NCBI GenBank assembly: GCA_009602735.1
Contig: WELA01008973.1
Coordinates: forward strand, 17,191-81,190
Origin: Mesotaenium endlicherianum
Lineage: Eukaryota; Streptophyta; Zygnematophyceae; Zygnematales; Mesotaeniaceae
Direction of reading: 5' to 3'
DNA length: 64,000 nucleotides
Shown here: piece after piece, positions 11,501-23,332 of the stretch
Position numbering within the stretch: position 1 is the first letter of the stretch
Layout of the letters: every line of letters begins with the position of its first letter
Notes under the pieces: generated by a model
The model's input: the letters and a program-made list of their open reading frames with translations, nothing else
What the model was told of the DNA's origin: nothing
The model's database searches: none
Translations under genes and position numbers: made by a program

Positions 11501-12830
11501 CTTGGAAATAAGGTCTTACTGAGTCAAGCACATGACAGTTTACTGGGTGGGCATTTGGGGCAGGCCAAAACCGTTGGCAAATTGGCAAAACACTATCACT
11601 GAGAAGGGTTGCCTCGGGAGGTCTTGAAAAATGTTAAAAGTCCTGTGATCAGTGTCAAAAAACCAAGTCTAGACACACCCCACCCAGGGGGCTATTACAA
11701 CCACTACCCATCCCAGCTGGACGATGGAAAACAATATCCATGGACTGGGTGGTAACACTACCAAAAACTGCCAATAGGCATGATTCTATACTGGTAGGAG
11801 TGGATAAACCGACAACAATGGTCATTTTCATCCCCACAACTGTCAAAGTAACTGCACTCAAAACTGCAAGACAGTTCTACAACCATGTAGTATGCCAACA
11901 TGGACTACCATCTAATATTATCTCAGAGACTCAAAATTTTCCTATAACGTCTGGAGAGCTTTAATGGGGTTAATGGGAGTCAAACAGCTGCTCAACACAG
12001 CAAACCACCCTCATACTGATGGGCAGACGGAAAGAACTAACCAAGTTCTCCAAGAGGTGCTGAGAGCATATATTAATCAAAAACAAGATAATTGGGATGA
12101 CTTGTTGCCTCAAATTCAATTTGCGGTCAACAGTGCGATGCACGCGTCAACGGGCAAGACTCCTTTTGAACTCAGTCTGGGCAAAGTCCCTAAGTCTTCT
12201 TTAGATGTGCTAGGGGAGTCTTTAACTCACCCTGAGGGGATTCACAACCCGGTGTCTCTCCGGTTAACTCAGGAGTTTGCTGACACCCTGTCAGAAGTCC
12301 AACAAAATGTGCACAAAGCCCAGGCCAATCAACAAAAATATGCTAATCAACGCCGTCGGGAGCTGACATTTTCCAAGGGCAATTTGGTCAAGCTGCATTC
12401 TCAATACCTGTACCTGCCTGGTGTGGTCAACAACATGCTTGGCCCAATTTGGGTCGGTCCATATTCGGTGGTGCGCCGTGTCGGTCAGAATGCTTACAAA
12501 CTGAATATGTCAGCAAAATACAAGGGTCACCAATCTTTAATGTCTCTTTCCTGGAACCGTACATCAAAGGTGACACACTGTTCACAGATCATTACCTGTC
12601 CAACCGGAACCAATCCCCGCTGTCCGGGATGGTGACCCTGAGGATTATGAGGTTGACGAGGTTTTAGAAGCTCGCTCTGTCCGTTGATCATCTAAATATG
12701 TCATGAAATATCTAGTCAGATGGAAGGGTTACAAGGCCTCTGGGGACACCTGGGAATTTAAGGACCATTTGACCAATGCCGAAGGAGCGTTGAAACGATT
12801 TTACCTTCGGGAGGCTGGGACACCTCCCTA
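8534..12830 (+). pseudogene. pol: pol remains of B1: protease, RT, RNase H, integrase, chromodomain
   Basis: The order is protease (DGGAS near 8650), RT (DDILIFSK near 10450), RNase H ([13 protein letters not shown] near 10890), integrase core (HPHTDGQTER near 12010) and chromodomain (VDEVLEAR then MKYLVRWKGYKASGDTWE, about 12650-12760). It is interrupted by the solo LTR at 9024-9734 and has many breaks. Family assignment to chromoviruses is firm. This is a fossil and no intact protein is expected. Confidence 0.85.
9024..9734 (+). repeat. Solo family B LTR inside B1 pol
   Basis: It is 711 bp, starting TGAAATGAATCAG and ending GATTCATTTCA. The 5-bp duplication AAGAG flanks both sides (9019-9023, 9735-9739). 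It is therefore a separate insertion into B1, later reduced to one LTR by LTR-LTR recombination. Confidence 0.9.
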
Positions 12831-12879
12831 ACGGTCATTTCAGTTGACATGGGAAGGTGACAAGATGTCCTGTCTCCAT

Positions 12880-13008
12880 TTAAGTTGGAGGGGGAATGCG
12901 GCCAAACGTGGCCAAAAGTGGCAGTTAGTGACAAAAAGTGACAGTAATTGACAGTAAGTGACAGTTGGGACAGGCAACCCACCTTACACATTAAGTTGGA
13001 GGGAGTGG
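12880..13008 (+). other. Two polypurine-tract-like motifs at the end of B1 pol
   Basis: TTAAGTTGGAGGG occurs at 12880 and again at 12991. A third copy at 15000-15013 abuts the 3' LTR and is the true polypurine tract by position. The space between the first two holds short GTGACAGT-type repeats. B3 keeps the same arrangement (34127, 34198, 36583). Confidence 0.65.
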
Positions 13009-13229
13009 AATAAACATTTTGAGAACTCGCCGATTGCTGTTACATAGCCATCCTCCACACACAACTGCGCGCACACTCACTTCTCTCTCAAGCACACTCA
13101 CACTTTCAATTTACTGACACCAGGTATTGCATGCTACAACTCCCATTACCACGTTCTTACTTGTCAAGGTACTCAATCTTGTGCATGATATCATGACTAC
13201 ACTAACTCAATTGTGGTGTGAACGAGCAG

Positions 13230-14812
13230 GATGACTCAAAAGTCTGAACTCAAGAGAAAAAGAAGGGCGGACGAGGCATAGGCGGAGTATAAGGAGTTCC
13301 ATGGCGACATCAAATCATCCTCCATCTCTTCTCGAGGATCAGAGCCTCCGACTATTGCGGGAGGTTCAGAAGAGGAAGGAGGAGGAAGAAGAGGCCAGGC
13401 TGAGACAGGAGGAGCAGGACAAAAAAATCTGCAGAGGAAGCCAAGAAGGCGGAGGAATAAAGGTTGGCTGAGGAGAGGCCGAAGCAGCAGGCTGAGAAGG
13501 AACAGAGGAGAATCAAAAGCTACCGTTACACGGTGATGGGCAAGGGCTTTGACCTTTTGGAGGAAGCCTTCAAGTACGCCCAGAGGAGCCGAAGTTAGTC
13601 ACAAAGGGACATACTGCAACGGGAAGGGGAGACGTCCCAAGGTTTTGACAAGTACATAGAGGTCAGCACAAGGCTTCTACTGTACCATGACTATGCCAGG
13701 ATGGTGGGATATACGATACGGGAGGCCAAAGCATTGGCCCAGATAGATGAAACTGAACTTTTGCCAATACCTGGGATCTGGGGCACAGACAGGGTCATCA
13801 GGTTGATCCCTATGCATACAGACAGCTTCAAGGATACCACTTCCCACAACCGTTTTAAGGCCATGTATAACGAGGTGGAGAGAAGAAGCTGGGAGTTCTT
13901 GGCAAGAGAGACCAGCCAGTTGGATTTCTCAGGTTACTGGTACCCTTGTACTTTGAAGAGGACAAATCCCGCTTTCTTTCTACAGCCCACTCACTGGCGC
14001 TGGATGACCATCACCATGAAGGACCAACAAAATGACAGAGCTGAGGAAGACGATTTCTTGGCAGATTTGCAGGGGAAGATAGTGCTGCCACGTCACATTG
14101 CAGCATGGGACCCAAGGTTGGATGGAGTCAAGGATTGCATGAGTCAGGAGACACGGGAGGATAGGACCAGGGCTATAGATTCTTAATCGAAGGGGAAACA
14201 TGCTTACGCCAAATGGGCAAGTAAGCAAGGGGAGAAAGACCTGTATGTGGTCAGGACCCAGCAACCCCCACCTGCATCCAAAAGGGGGAGGTCAGTGGGA
14301 TACTTTTTTTCTCGGGAACGGCTGGAGGATCGAGATGACCGAAGAGACTCCCGAAGTGTCAAAGGAACAGGAGGACAAAGAGGAGGAAGGCGCCGGAATG
14401 GAGTCTAGTCTTGCTGAGGCACAGACCCCCGCTACATCACCCACTCTACAGCTGATTGGAAGTGCCGTGGCACAGGCAACCCTGCAGCAGCTTGGGGATA
14501 CCAGCCCACCAAGAGACCTTGATCTCCAGTGGCTGGGGAGTTTCAGCAAGAGGAGTCCCACCCCAGGATGTGAGACTCAGTCAAAAAAGGCAGACAAAAG
14601 GGCTGCCAAGGAGGCAGCCAAAAGGCAACCAACATCCCTCTCTCATAGACGGCATGTACCCTTAGCCCATGTCATGCAACACCCCTCTGATATGCCTGTG
14701 TATGTCCCTGTCAGTTTGAGAGCTGCACAGGAGAGAGCAGTCTCCAACAACTTGCAAACAGTGCAAGAGCAGGCTACCCATTTGCTGCGTTCACCCCTTG
14801 CTTCACCGTAGT
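13230..14812 (+). pseudogene. ORF3 region of family B (B1 copy), unknown product
   Basis: This is an additional coding region between pol and the 3' LTR. The N-terminal part is Lys/Glu/Arg-rich and probably coiled coil. The centre carries conserved blocks such as MVGYT-x2-EAKALA, RRSWEFLARETSQ and TLKRTNPAFF. The C-terminal part is Pro/Ser-rich and ends with blocks (HVMQHPS, NLQTVQE) also seen in B3 at 34801-36480. Sharing across two diverged copies argues it once coded for a protein of the element. I recognise no domain. Broken, several breaks. Confidence 0.6.
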
Positions 14813-15014
14813 CTGAGCCCCCAGGTTTCAGGAGACCATCAGACAGGAGAAGGAGATTTAATTCCAGATCTTGCTCCCCAAAAGATTGAGCCCCTGGTAC
14901 TTAGTTTGTCGTTGTTTCTATTTTAGATTCAATTGGTTATGTTGCATGTGTGTTACTATTGTAAATAATAGTAAAGAATGTTGTCGAGTCGACAACAATT
15001 TAAGTTGGAGGGAT

Positions 15015-15763
15015 TGTAATGAATCAGTACATTGGATGAATATAACATTCATTTATATATAATAGTTAATTAAGTTCAACCTGCTAAACTCTAGTTAATA
15101 TTAAGTCTGCTGGATATTTGATACTTCGTTAAATGATTCAGCCAAGAGCAGCAGGCTGAAGTCCATTGGGTCAGCTTGTTGGCTTGGATCAGCTTGCCGA
15201 CACATTCTTTGACAGTCAGCTGGCTGGCGTACTCGGCAGCAGCAAAAATGCCTAGCTATGCATCTAAGTGTGGTGTGCTAGATGAGTGGCCAGATGACGC
15301 CCTTGAGGTGGATGGCGATTCGGGATGATGGGAGATGACTGTGGATTTGGTGCGCCGAGGACCTACCAACGTGATTAACTCCCGAATAGGCGAAGCCATC
15401 GCACTTGCCATTGAACAGTGAACTCATTCCATGTACATATGCTAGGTATTGCCCTCAAGTTCGAAATTCAAAAACGAGGCCAACTCTCTTGTCCTGCTTA
15501 CTGAGAGATACCTGAATGTAGATATCTGAACGCTAGGCGAGAAGCCATTGATAGGCACTGTCTTCTAGCCTTGCTCATGTATGAGTTTACTGGTTGTATT
15601 ATTGATGCTAGTTTACTTGCATTTGACTTGCGAGTATTTTCCCTTGCTAGTGTGTTTGTCTTTTGCTGTCTAATCAGCTAATAGAATATACCATAAAGAT
15701 TACTCGCTGATATAAAGATCGTTACTAATTGTTAATCGCCTATTGGTAAATCGATTCATTTCA
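15015..15763 (+). repeat. 3' LTR of B1 (749 bp)
   Basis: It starts TGTAATGAATCAG, right after the polypurine tract at 15000-15013, and ends GATTCATTTCA. The two ends form an imperfect inverted repeat TGWAATGAATC. Its right end directly abuts minus-strand integrase remains of B2, suggesting B1 inserted into B2. Confidence 0.9.
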
Positions 15764-18700
15764 CTGGGTGACCCTTATATTCCGCTGACATGTTCAGTTT
15801 GTAAGCCTTCAGACCGACCCGGCGTATCACCGAATATGGACCAACCCGTATTGGACCAAACTTTTTCTTGACCACACCTGGCAGGTACAGGTGTTGAAAA
15901 TGCAGTTTGACCCAATCGCCCTTAGAAAATGTCAGTTCTCGACGGTGTTGATTAGCATACTTTTGTTGATTCTTTTGGGTTTTGTGCAGGTTCTGTTGGA
16001 CTTCTGACAGGGTATCAGCAAACTCTTGAGCTGACTGAAGGAAGACCGGGTTGTCAATGCCCTCAGGGTGAGTTAAAGACTCCCTTAGCACATCCAGTGG
16101 AGACTTGGGAACTCGACCAAGATTGAGTTCAAAAGGAGTCTTTCCCGTTGACGCGTGCACCGCACTGTTGATCGCAAATTGAATTTGAGGCAATAAGTCG
16201 TCCCAATTATCTTGTTTTTTGTTAATATATGCTCTCAGTACTTCTTGCAGAAGTCAATTGGGTCTCTCAATTTGCCCATCAGTCTGAGGGTGGTTTGCTA
16301 TGCTGAGCAGCTGTTTGACTCCTATTAACCTCATTAAAGCTCTCCAGAATTTATAGGTAAATTTTGAGTCTCTGAGATAATATTAGATGGTAGCCCATAT
16401 TGGCATACTACATTCCGAGTCCAATCACCTTGACAGTGGTGGGGATGAAAATGACCATTTTTGTCGATTGATCCACTACTGCCAGTATTGAATCATGCCC
16501 ATTGGCAGTTCTTGGTAGTGTTACCACCCAGTCCATGGATATTGTTTCCCATGTCTAGCTGGGATGGGTAGTGGTTGTAATAGCCCTCCGGGTAGTGTGT
16601 ATTTAGACTTTTTTTTTGGACACTGATCACAGGACATATTTCAAGACCTCTCGAGGCAGCCCTTCCCAACCATAATTTTCGCCAGTTTGCCAACAATTTT
16701 GGCCTGCTCCAAACGTGTACCCAGTAAATTCTGTCGTGAGCCTGACTCAATATTAAAGACATTAATTCCAAGTTATTAGGAATCACCAACTTCAGCCATC
16801 CTGAAGTGGTTTCAGTTACCCAGACCCCTCCCTTCAGTCTATACCCAAGTGCAGTAGCAGGACACACACCATCAGTGGGGCTGGGCTAAAATGTTGGGTC
16901 AGAAAGGCAGGCTTTCCTAAGTTGTTCAAGGAAGGACTTTTTCACTTTTAGTGAAGTTAGTGCACGAAGGACTTTATCCACAGCATGCGGACTAAAGTTT
17001 GTTTCTTGCAAGTCAAGTCTTCTAGAAAGTGCATCAGCACGATTCAACTTCCCTGCTTTGTAGTCAGTCTGGACTTGGAAGTGCTCCAGCATCTGGCTCC
17101 AACGGTTCTCCCTCGTCAACAGCTTGGATTTCTTTTGAAAGTGAGTCAGAGCTAGATGATCTGTAATCACCTTAAAAGCTTTACCATGTAAGTATGCTCT
17201 CCACTGTTTGAGCACATGAATGATAGCAAGTAGCTCTTTATCATGCACAAAATAGTTGATTTCAGATGGGTTGAATTTCATAGACTCATACAGCACAGGG
17301 TGCCACTCCCGCTTTACCTTACCATCCTTTGTGGTTTTGTCAGCAGGCTGCAACAAAATCGCACCCATGGCAAAGCCAAAAGCATCAGTAACAACCTGCA
17401 CAAGTTTGCTGGGATCATACACAGCTAAGATTGGGGCAAAACAGAGGGCATCTTTAAGGGTCTAGAAGGCAGCCGGCTGCTCTCCCCCCCACACATACCC
17501 TATGTCCTTCTTAGTAAGGTCAGTCAATTTACTGGCCTTTGTAAAATAATTCTCAATAAATCTCCTATAATAGTTTGCCAACCCGAGGAGGGGTGAAACT
17601 TCCGAGACAGACTGTTGTGCTGGCCAGTCCCTTATGGTATGGACATTCTTAGGATCCACACTGATGCCCTCTTTATTGACAACGTGTCATAAGAATTCAA
17701 TACAATCTTCAACGAAATCATTTTAGCGTATAGCCGTTTCTTCCTTAGAGTGCTTATCACTGTCTTCAAGTGCTCCGCGTGCTCAACTTAATTTTTAGAG
17801 AAAACTAGAATATAATATAAGAAGACTTGCACAAACTTATCCAAGTAAGGCCTGAAAATGTCATTCATAGCACCCATGAAGGTGGCAGGAGCATTAGTCA
17901 GTCCAAATGGCATCACATTAAACTCATAGTATCTATAACGTGTGCGAAAGGCAGTCTTGTGTTCATCTCCCTCCGCAATTCTGATTCGATGATAACCACT
18001 CTTGAGATCTATCTTGCTGAACATTTTAGCACCAGACAGGGTATCAAGGAAGTCCTGGATCAAGTCAACCAATTTCTCATATTTCTTTTCAGCAAAATGA
18101 CCTGAGACTTCGGATTTCAAGCCATACCTGGAGTATGCTGTCCTATACGGCGCTGGCAATTATGGCTGCTGCATTATGTTCTCATGGAACTTTTGAGCAA
18201 ACTCGGCAACTAAAGTGGTCTGCTTTAGTGTTAAGGAGATCATCGCATTGATAGCTTTCTCCTGCTGTTTGATAATATCATACTTCTCTTGCAGCTTCTC
18301 GACAAACTCTACCCAAGTAGGGTCACCGAGTTGTTGAGCCTTTTGCTCTCCTTTCCAATACAGCCACCAGTCTGCTGCACTGCCTTTCAGTAGAGCACCA
18401 GTGTGCCTGACTTTCTCGTAGTCGTGCACTCCTGGGTAGTTCTCCAGCCACTGCTCAACATCAGCGAGAAACTTGATCAGGTAATGCTTTACCTCAGGGT
18501 CATAATCTTGAGGACGTTTTGGCTTCGGCTTATTAGGCCCTATGCCACCACCACCAGTGGTTTGAGAACCCAGTTGGTCTCTATCACGCAGCAATGCTAT
18601 CATGATCCTTATGTCCTCCTGTTGGGACTGATCCATGCTCGCCATTTGCAGTTGCATTTGCACAAATAATGCTCCCAGATCTACACTCTGAGGTGGTAGC

Positions 18701-19130
18701 CCAGCAAACGCAGCAACAGCAGCATGAGCTTGATTACTAGCAGCTTCGGCATTCCCGATTGCTGCTGCTCCGGCTATGCCTGTTGCACTTAGTTGTCTGC
18801 AAATTTGAGGGAGAGGTATGACAGTAGGCACAGTAGAAGGTTGGTTTCGGAGATTAGCCCTCTTTGCCATCTGCTCTTCCATCGTCCATTTATCAGGGGC
18901 CCTCCTATTTACGGCCTCTTCTACCTCTTTGGCTAAACGCTCATCCTCAACTTGCTGGGCTGCTACTGCAGCAAGAGCTGCTGCCTCCTCTGCAGCTTCT
19001 CTAGCTCCTGCATCATGCAGCGTTTCTAAGTAGGTACGGGGTCCAAAGACACGACTTTCGTCTTGCCCTTCCACAACGTTATCATTGTCCTCACCCTCCG
19101 TTCCCTAAGAGTTGCTAGCTTGAGACTTAG
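15764..19130 (-). pseudogene. gag and pol remains of B2
   Basis: The gag part (about 300 residues open, Ala/Glu-rich start, FLADVEQWLENYP core) is the best preserved gag of family B in the window. Pol remains include RT ([12 protein letters not shown]), RNase H ([24 protein letters not shown]) and part of the integrase, close in sequence to B1. A fossil with several breaks. Confidence 0.82.
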
Positions 19131-19158
19131 TCCTTACCATACAAGACGACTGTAATAA

Positions 19159-19172
19159 CTGCTCTGATACCA
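19159..19172 (-). other. Primer-binding site of B2
   Basis: On the minus strand it reads TGGTATCAGAGCAG, an exact match to the initiator tRNA-Met type, one base from the LTR end at 19174. Confidence 0.85.
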
Positions 19173-19173
19173 C

Positions 19174-19370
19174 TGAAGTGAATCGACTTACCAACAGCCG
19201 ATTATAACAATTAATAAAGATCTTTACATCAACAAGTAATCTTTATAGTATTTTTTGTTAGCTGATTTAGTAGCAAAAGACAATACACTAGCAGTAAATA
19301 ATCCTCACAAGTCAAATGCAAGTAAACGAGCATCAATCATGCATTAGTAAACTCATACATAAGCGAGGTT
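19174..19370 (-). repeat. B2 LTR, part next to the primer site
   Basis: On the plus strand it starts TGAAGTGAATCG, the inverted LTR end. It breaks off after AAGCGAGGTT at 19370, where transposon D begins, and resumes at 29276. Confidence 0.88.
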
Positions 19371-20594
19371 CACATGCATCCCAAATGCCCATTTTTGGAC
19401 ACTTTGATACTTTTTAGCGCCATTTGCGGCGGTTTTGTCGGAACGGTCTGAAATTTGGGATACTAGTAGTTAGCCTTCATATATAGACCTTCCTAAAGTC
19501 TCAAACATAACTGACATATTCTCCATAAATTATTGCTTTTTTTTTGAAATTGAAGAATATGTCGACAAAAGTGGAAATTTGTCACTTTCTCTCATTCTTG
19601 CTGCTTCATACATATGACCATCGGTTGTTCAAAAAGTTCCTAATGTACTCCGTTTTTTGAGAGGTTTCTAAGGACCCTCAAAAGTAGCCATGAAATAAAA
19701 AATTATGTGAATTTTCATAGAATCAGTTTAAGTTATGGGCCTCCAAAGTTTGTTATGTGGTGCTTTTCACACATGTGAAGAGTGGCCGTCCGTGCTTGTA
19801 GTACGGATCTGCACATTTTTTATTTGGATTTCTCATGCCCCCATAGAGCTATTGGTGAAGTTTTGGATCATTCCATTCAGTGAGATCCAAGATATGACCA
19901 CAAACTGAAATCTGCAAAAGTAAGCGATACATATTGCACTATTCCTTCACTTCATACAGATGGCCATACCTTGTACTCCACTTTCTTGATCACCCCTAAA
20001 ATTTTAGGAGGCATTAAGGACCCAATTGGGTAACCATGGATTTAAAGAAAAATCAGTTTGCATGAAACCACACCAAGCTGTGAGCCTCTAAAATGTGACA
20101 TGTGGCGTTTCTCGCACATGTGAAGCATGCCAGTCCGTACAATGCAGAAACACTTGGAGTACGGATATGAAAACTGAAAATGGTTTCACTAGATTTTGCA
20201 CCCCCCCATAGTGTTACTGGTCAAGTTACAGCCCATTCTAAGCACCACAGCCCAAGATAGGGCCCATGAGCTACATGTGCAAAAGTAGGCGATAAGTGCC
20301 TACTTCTTGAAATGTGACTTTTTTTCATGCATGTGTTCAGTGGCATATCTTAACAGTCTAGCATTGTGTTATGCTAGTAGTTTGCATGAGTGTTCTTCTA
20401 TCTTAGAGGAGTCCATAACAGTTTCAAGTTTGAACTTTGAAGGTGTTTTCAGACTTAAAGAGTTCTTGAAGTATAATGAAAAATATGCGTAAAAACACTG
20501 ACATTTTAATTCACACCCTCATAAGTCTTGCTACACGTGCATTTCAATGTATGGCACATTTCTGATGTGTAGGCGGAGGTGAACTCTACATGCT
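19371..20594 (+). repeat. Left end of D with a diverged ~350-bp tandem duplication
   Basis: No gene is seen. Blocks recur about 350 bases apart: ACATGTGAAG then CCGTCCGTGC with TACGGAT near 19770-19810 matches ACATGTGAAG then CAGTCCGTAC with TACGGAT near 20118-20170, and CCCCCATAGAG near 19850 matches CCCCCATAGTG near 20202. Repeated subterminal blocks could be transposase-binding sites. That role is inferred. Confidence 0.55.
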
Positions 20595-20602
20595 TATATA
20601 AA
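20595..20602 (+). promoter_or_regulatory. Possible TATA box of D gene 1
   Basis: TATATAAA lies about 230 bases before the first long-frame Met (20823) and about 160 before an earlier ATG at 20759. It is a plausible core promoter by position only. Confidence 0.35.
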
Positions 20603-20822
20603 CTTTTCTTTCTAAAAAGCAAAAAAAAAAATTAGAACTAAAAAATCAAAAAATCAAGAAATGCCAAAAAAATTGCTGAACCAACATTTTACCACCTACC
20701 TACCTACCTACCAATCCGCCTATAACTGTACACATTCATACAAAAGTTCTTTTTCATCATGGATCCTGTAGAGTCTGTATCCCAGGTAGAACCTGCACCC
20801 ATATTTAGAGCCAAAAAGCATC

Positions 20823-21681
20823 ATGATCAACCCTAATATAATGACATTACCAAGAGTGCAAACTAATCCAAACATGCCTAGAGGAGCAGGTGGCAGATTT
20901 CTGAAGAGGAAGAAAACTGGTGCTAAGAAAGCACCTGTAGATACTTCAAAGAGGCTAGAGAGTAAAGTAGAGAGATACAAGTCTGAAATGCTAAAATATG
21001 CAGATGAAAACAGAAGCCTGAAGAGGAAAACAGCTGATAGGGAGGTACAGGTTGCTCTGCACTTCATGGGCATGAAGAAAGATTTTAGAGGAGCTAAGAG
21101 AGAGATAAGGTACCTGAAGCAGAAGGTGTCTATGGCAGCCCCTCAAATTCCTCCAGCAAAGCGTTGTAGAGTAGGTGGAGGTTCTCCAAGAACATGGCAA
21201 AGAATGAGCAATGACCTGAAGTTATTTATGGGGGATAAGTTTGGATGTGAGACAAACATGACCAATTCATTGACAGCCTTCTTGAACAAGCCAGAGAACA
21301 ACGACATGCTGGAAGCTACTAAAACAGAATTGCACCTAAAGCCAATTATAGAGCAGGCCATAATGAAGCAAATACAGGAGCAGTGGAATGACAGGTTAGG
21401 GCTGGCTATCAAGTACAAGTTGAAGCTTTCTCAAGAGCAATACCAAATGCTTGTCAACATCATGTCTAAGACATACTCTCAAGCAACAGGAATATGGGAG
21501 CCCAAGTACATCAAGAACACCAACATTCCCCTTCCCAAGCTGCCTTCCAGGAGGAAAGTAGAGAACCTGGCAACCAAGATCTATGCTCAAGTGGGACCCC
21601 AAGATAGTGCAGATGGGCTTACAGTGACCTTGTCATTGCAAGAAACTTTAAGACAACGCATAGTACAATTGCAGCTCCAAT
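20823..21681 (+). pseudogene. D gene 1, 5' part: putative transposase-like protein
   Basis: The frame is open for about 286 residues until the hAT insertion at 21682. It opens with a basic segment (RFLKRKKTGAKK), then a Lys/Glu-rich probable coiled coil (about residues 45-105), then a helical region with RTWQRMSND and WEPKY. An in-frame Met at 20823 was taken as start. An ATG at 20759 is in another frame and would need splicing. The protein continues beyond the insertion at 25879. I do not recognise the N-terminal part. The gene is disrupted by element E. Confidence 0.6.
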
Positions 21682-22536
21682 CAGGGTTACGCCGTACGCT
21701 TGTATGCTTAGTACGCTTTGTACGCTAGTACGCTAAGTTCGATGTGTACAAAAATGGTTCAGTTCGCTTAATACGCTTAGTACGTGCTAGTGTCAACGTC
21801 ACGACGTTAAGTTACAACGTCAACGGTAACGTCGCACGCGTGTAAGTACAACTGTACTTTTTTAGTTGACCGGGTAGCAACAAAACTTTATTCAACAGGA
21901 GGGGGAAAAAAAAAAAAGTGTTCCAGAAAAACTTTTGAAACAGATTTTTTTTTTTAGCATACTTATCTTGCGGTTGCTACTAACGAGATGTGAACTTGGA
22001 ACATTGCACACTAATATGAGAGCAACTAGCCACTACGTCCATAAGAGGTAGTGCTCCTTGATTTAAACAAGTCTACATTGGGTTTTATGTGGTATTTGGC
22101 ATTTTGAGTTATCTCATCCTTCATTTGTGGTTTATTGTTTTTTTTAGACATTTTGCAGCTAGCTGTGTCTACGATGGTCTTCACATGCAATTATTGTTCT
22201 CTTCTTGTCCATGAGAATATCATGGATGTTGTTATAGTAAGTGATATGATATCCAACTACACGTACATACTTCTTATTGGAACATACGTATGCGCAGTAA
22301 TATTAATAGACAAGTTGCAACTTATACTTGGTCAATATATTATGGATCGCTTTTTGGGCACTATGTGTGCAAATATAGATATCCTAGCACTTCTTTTGTT
22401 TTTGTTCAACCTTACATGGTTACAAAGGAATGCTCATACAAATGACATGCAAATCCTACCGTTGTCATGATTACTTTTTCCAACTAATGTGAAGTGATTG
22501 AAGAAAGATAGCTAATAGAGTTCAATAGCCACGACG

Positions 22537-22647
22537 AGGGGCAGCCCGCAGCAGCGAGCCCGACGAGCACTACACACGCTGTTGCGTGGCGGCATGCGCA
22601 ACATAGTCATTGGCATGCTGTTGGGCGCGCTGCTGCGGGCTGCCCCT
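22537..22647. repeat. 111-bp foldback inside E
   Basis: AGGGGCAGCCCGCAGCAGCG (22537-22556) is the exact reverse complement of 22628-22647. A direct third copy with two changes begins at 22669. It may be a small nested foldback element. No clear target duplication was found. Confidence 0.65.
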
Positions 22648-23307
22648 ATAGCAACAGCCCCTCGTCATAGGGGCAGCCCGCAATAGCGTACCCAACGAGC
22701 ACGACACGCGCTGCAGCCTGGCGGTGCGACGCCGCAGCCACTCCTGCTCTCAGCTTCTTGACAACCTGCAGCCACAACAGCATCCCCAGCAGCACCAACA
22801 AAAAGACATATGCGTTGAGAGTCAGGAATTGCACTGGGCCACACATGCACTGCAACGCCTCGCACATGTACTGCAGACTTTTAGTGACAGGCAAATTGCA
22901 CAAGCACATACACACACAACACACGCACACACGCACCTATGGAGCACACCAGTAACCCTGCTCCTCCCTCAATGCCACCTCTCACATCTCTTGCATGGCA
23001 GCGCCAATGCTCTAGAAACCTAACAGCAATAACACGCATGTAGCCGTGTAGAGTGCGGGCAGCTCTGCTCCACTACTGTCAGGTGTCCACACACCACGCC
23101 AGCTCTAAGCAACACCCCAAAGTGACATGCCACAGCTGAAGTACATAAAAGCGATTCAACAAAGAAGGTGCACTGCGCTTGTCGCACCATGCCACGTGGC
23201 TCGCGGCATGCTCCAGGCTGGCCCTCACAACTGCGCCATCCTCGCCTTGCAAAGCAACAGTGCAAGGCAGGTAGCAGGTACGTGGGAAGCAAGCAACTCA
23301 GGCAAAT

Positions 23308-23332
23308 CCAATGACCAGTNTCAATGACCAGT
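23308..23332. other. Ambiguous base N flanked by a direct repeat
   Basis: The only N of the window is at 23320. CAATGACCAGT stands on both sides of it (ending at 23319 and at 23332), as expected from a forced join or a collapsed overlap in the assembly. Confidence 0.8.

Larger units (their letters stand above)
5788..15763 (+). mobile_element. Family B Ty3/gypsy chromovirus B1 (old, broken)
   Basis: The parts are a 5' LTR remnant, primer site, gag, protease, RT-RNase H, integrase, chromodomain, an extra ORF3 region, and a complete 3' LTR. The element is broken, with at least ten breaks and two later insertions (MITE at 7685-8525, solo LTR at 9024-9734). LTR ends compared over about 200 bases differ by roughly 8% plus an indel, so it is much older than family A. 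Bases 5727-5787, between A1 and the LTR remnant, match nothing I recognise. Confidence 0.88.

Noticed and set aside
22135-22470. 111-residue hydrophobic open frame in E
   Set aside because: AT-rich stretch, no motif, no homologous block elsewhere; no support beyond length.
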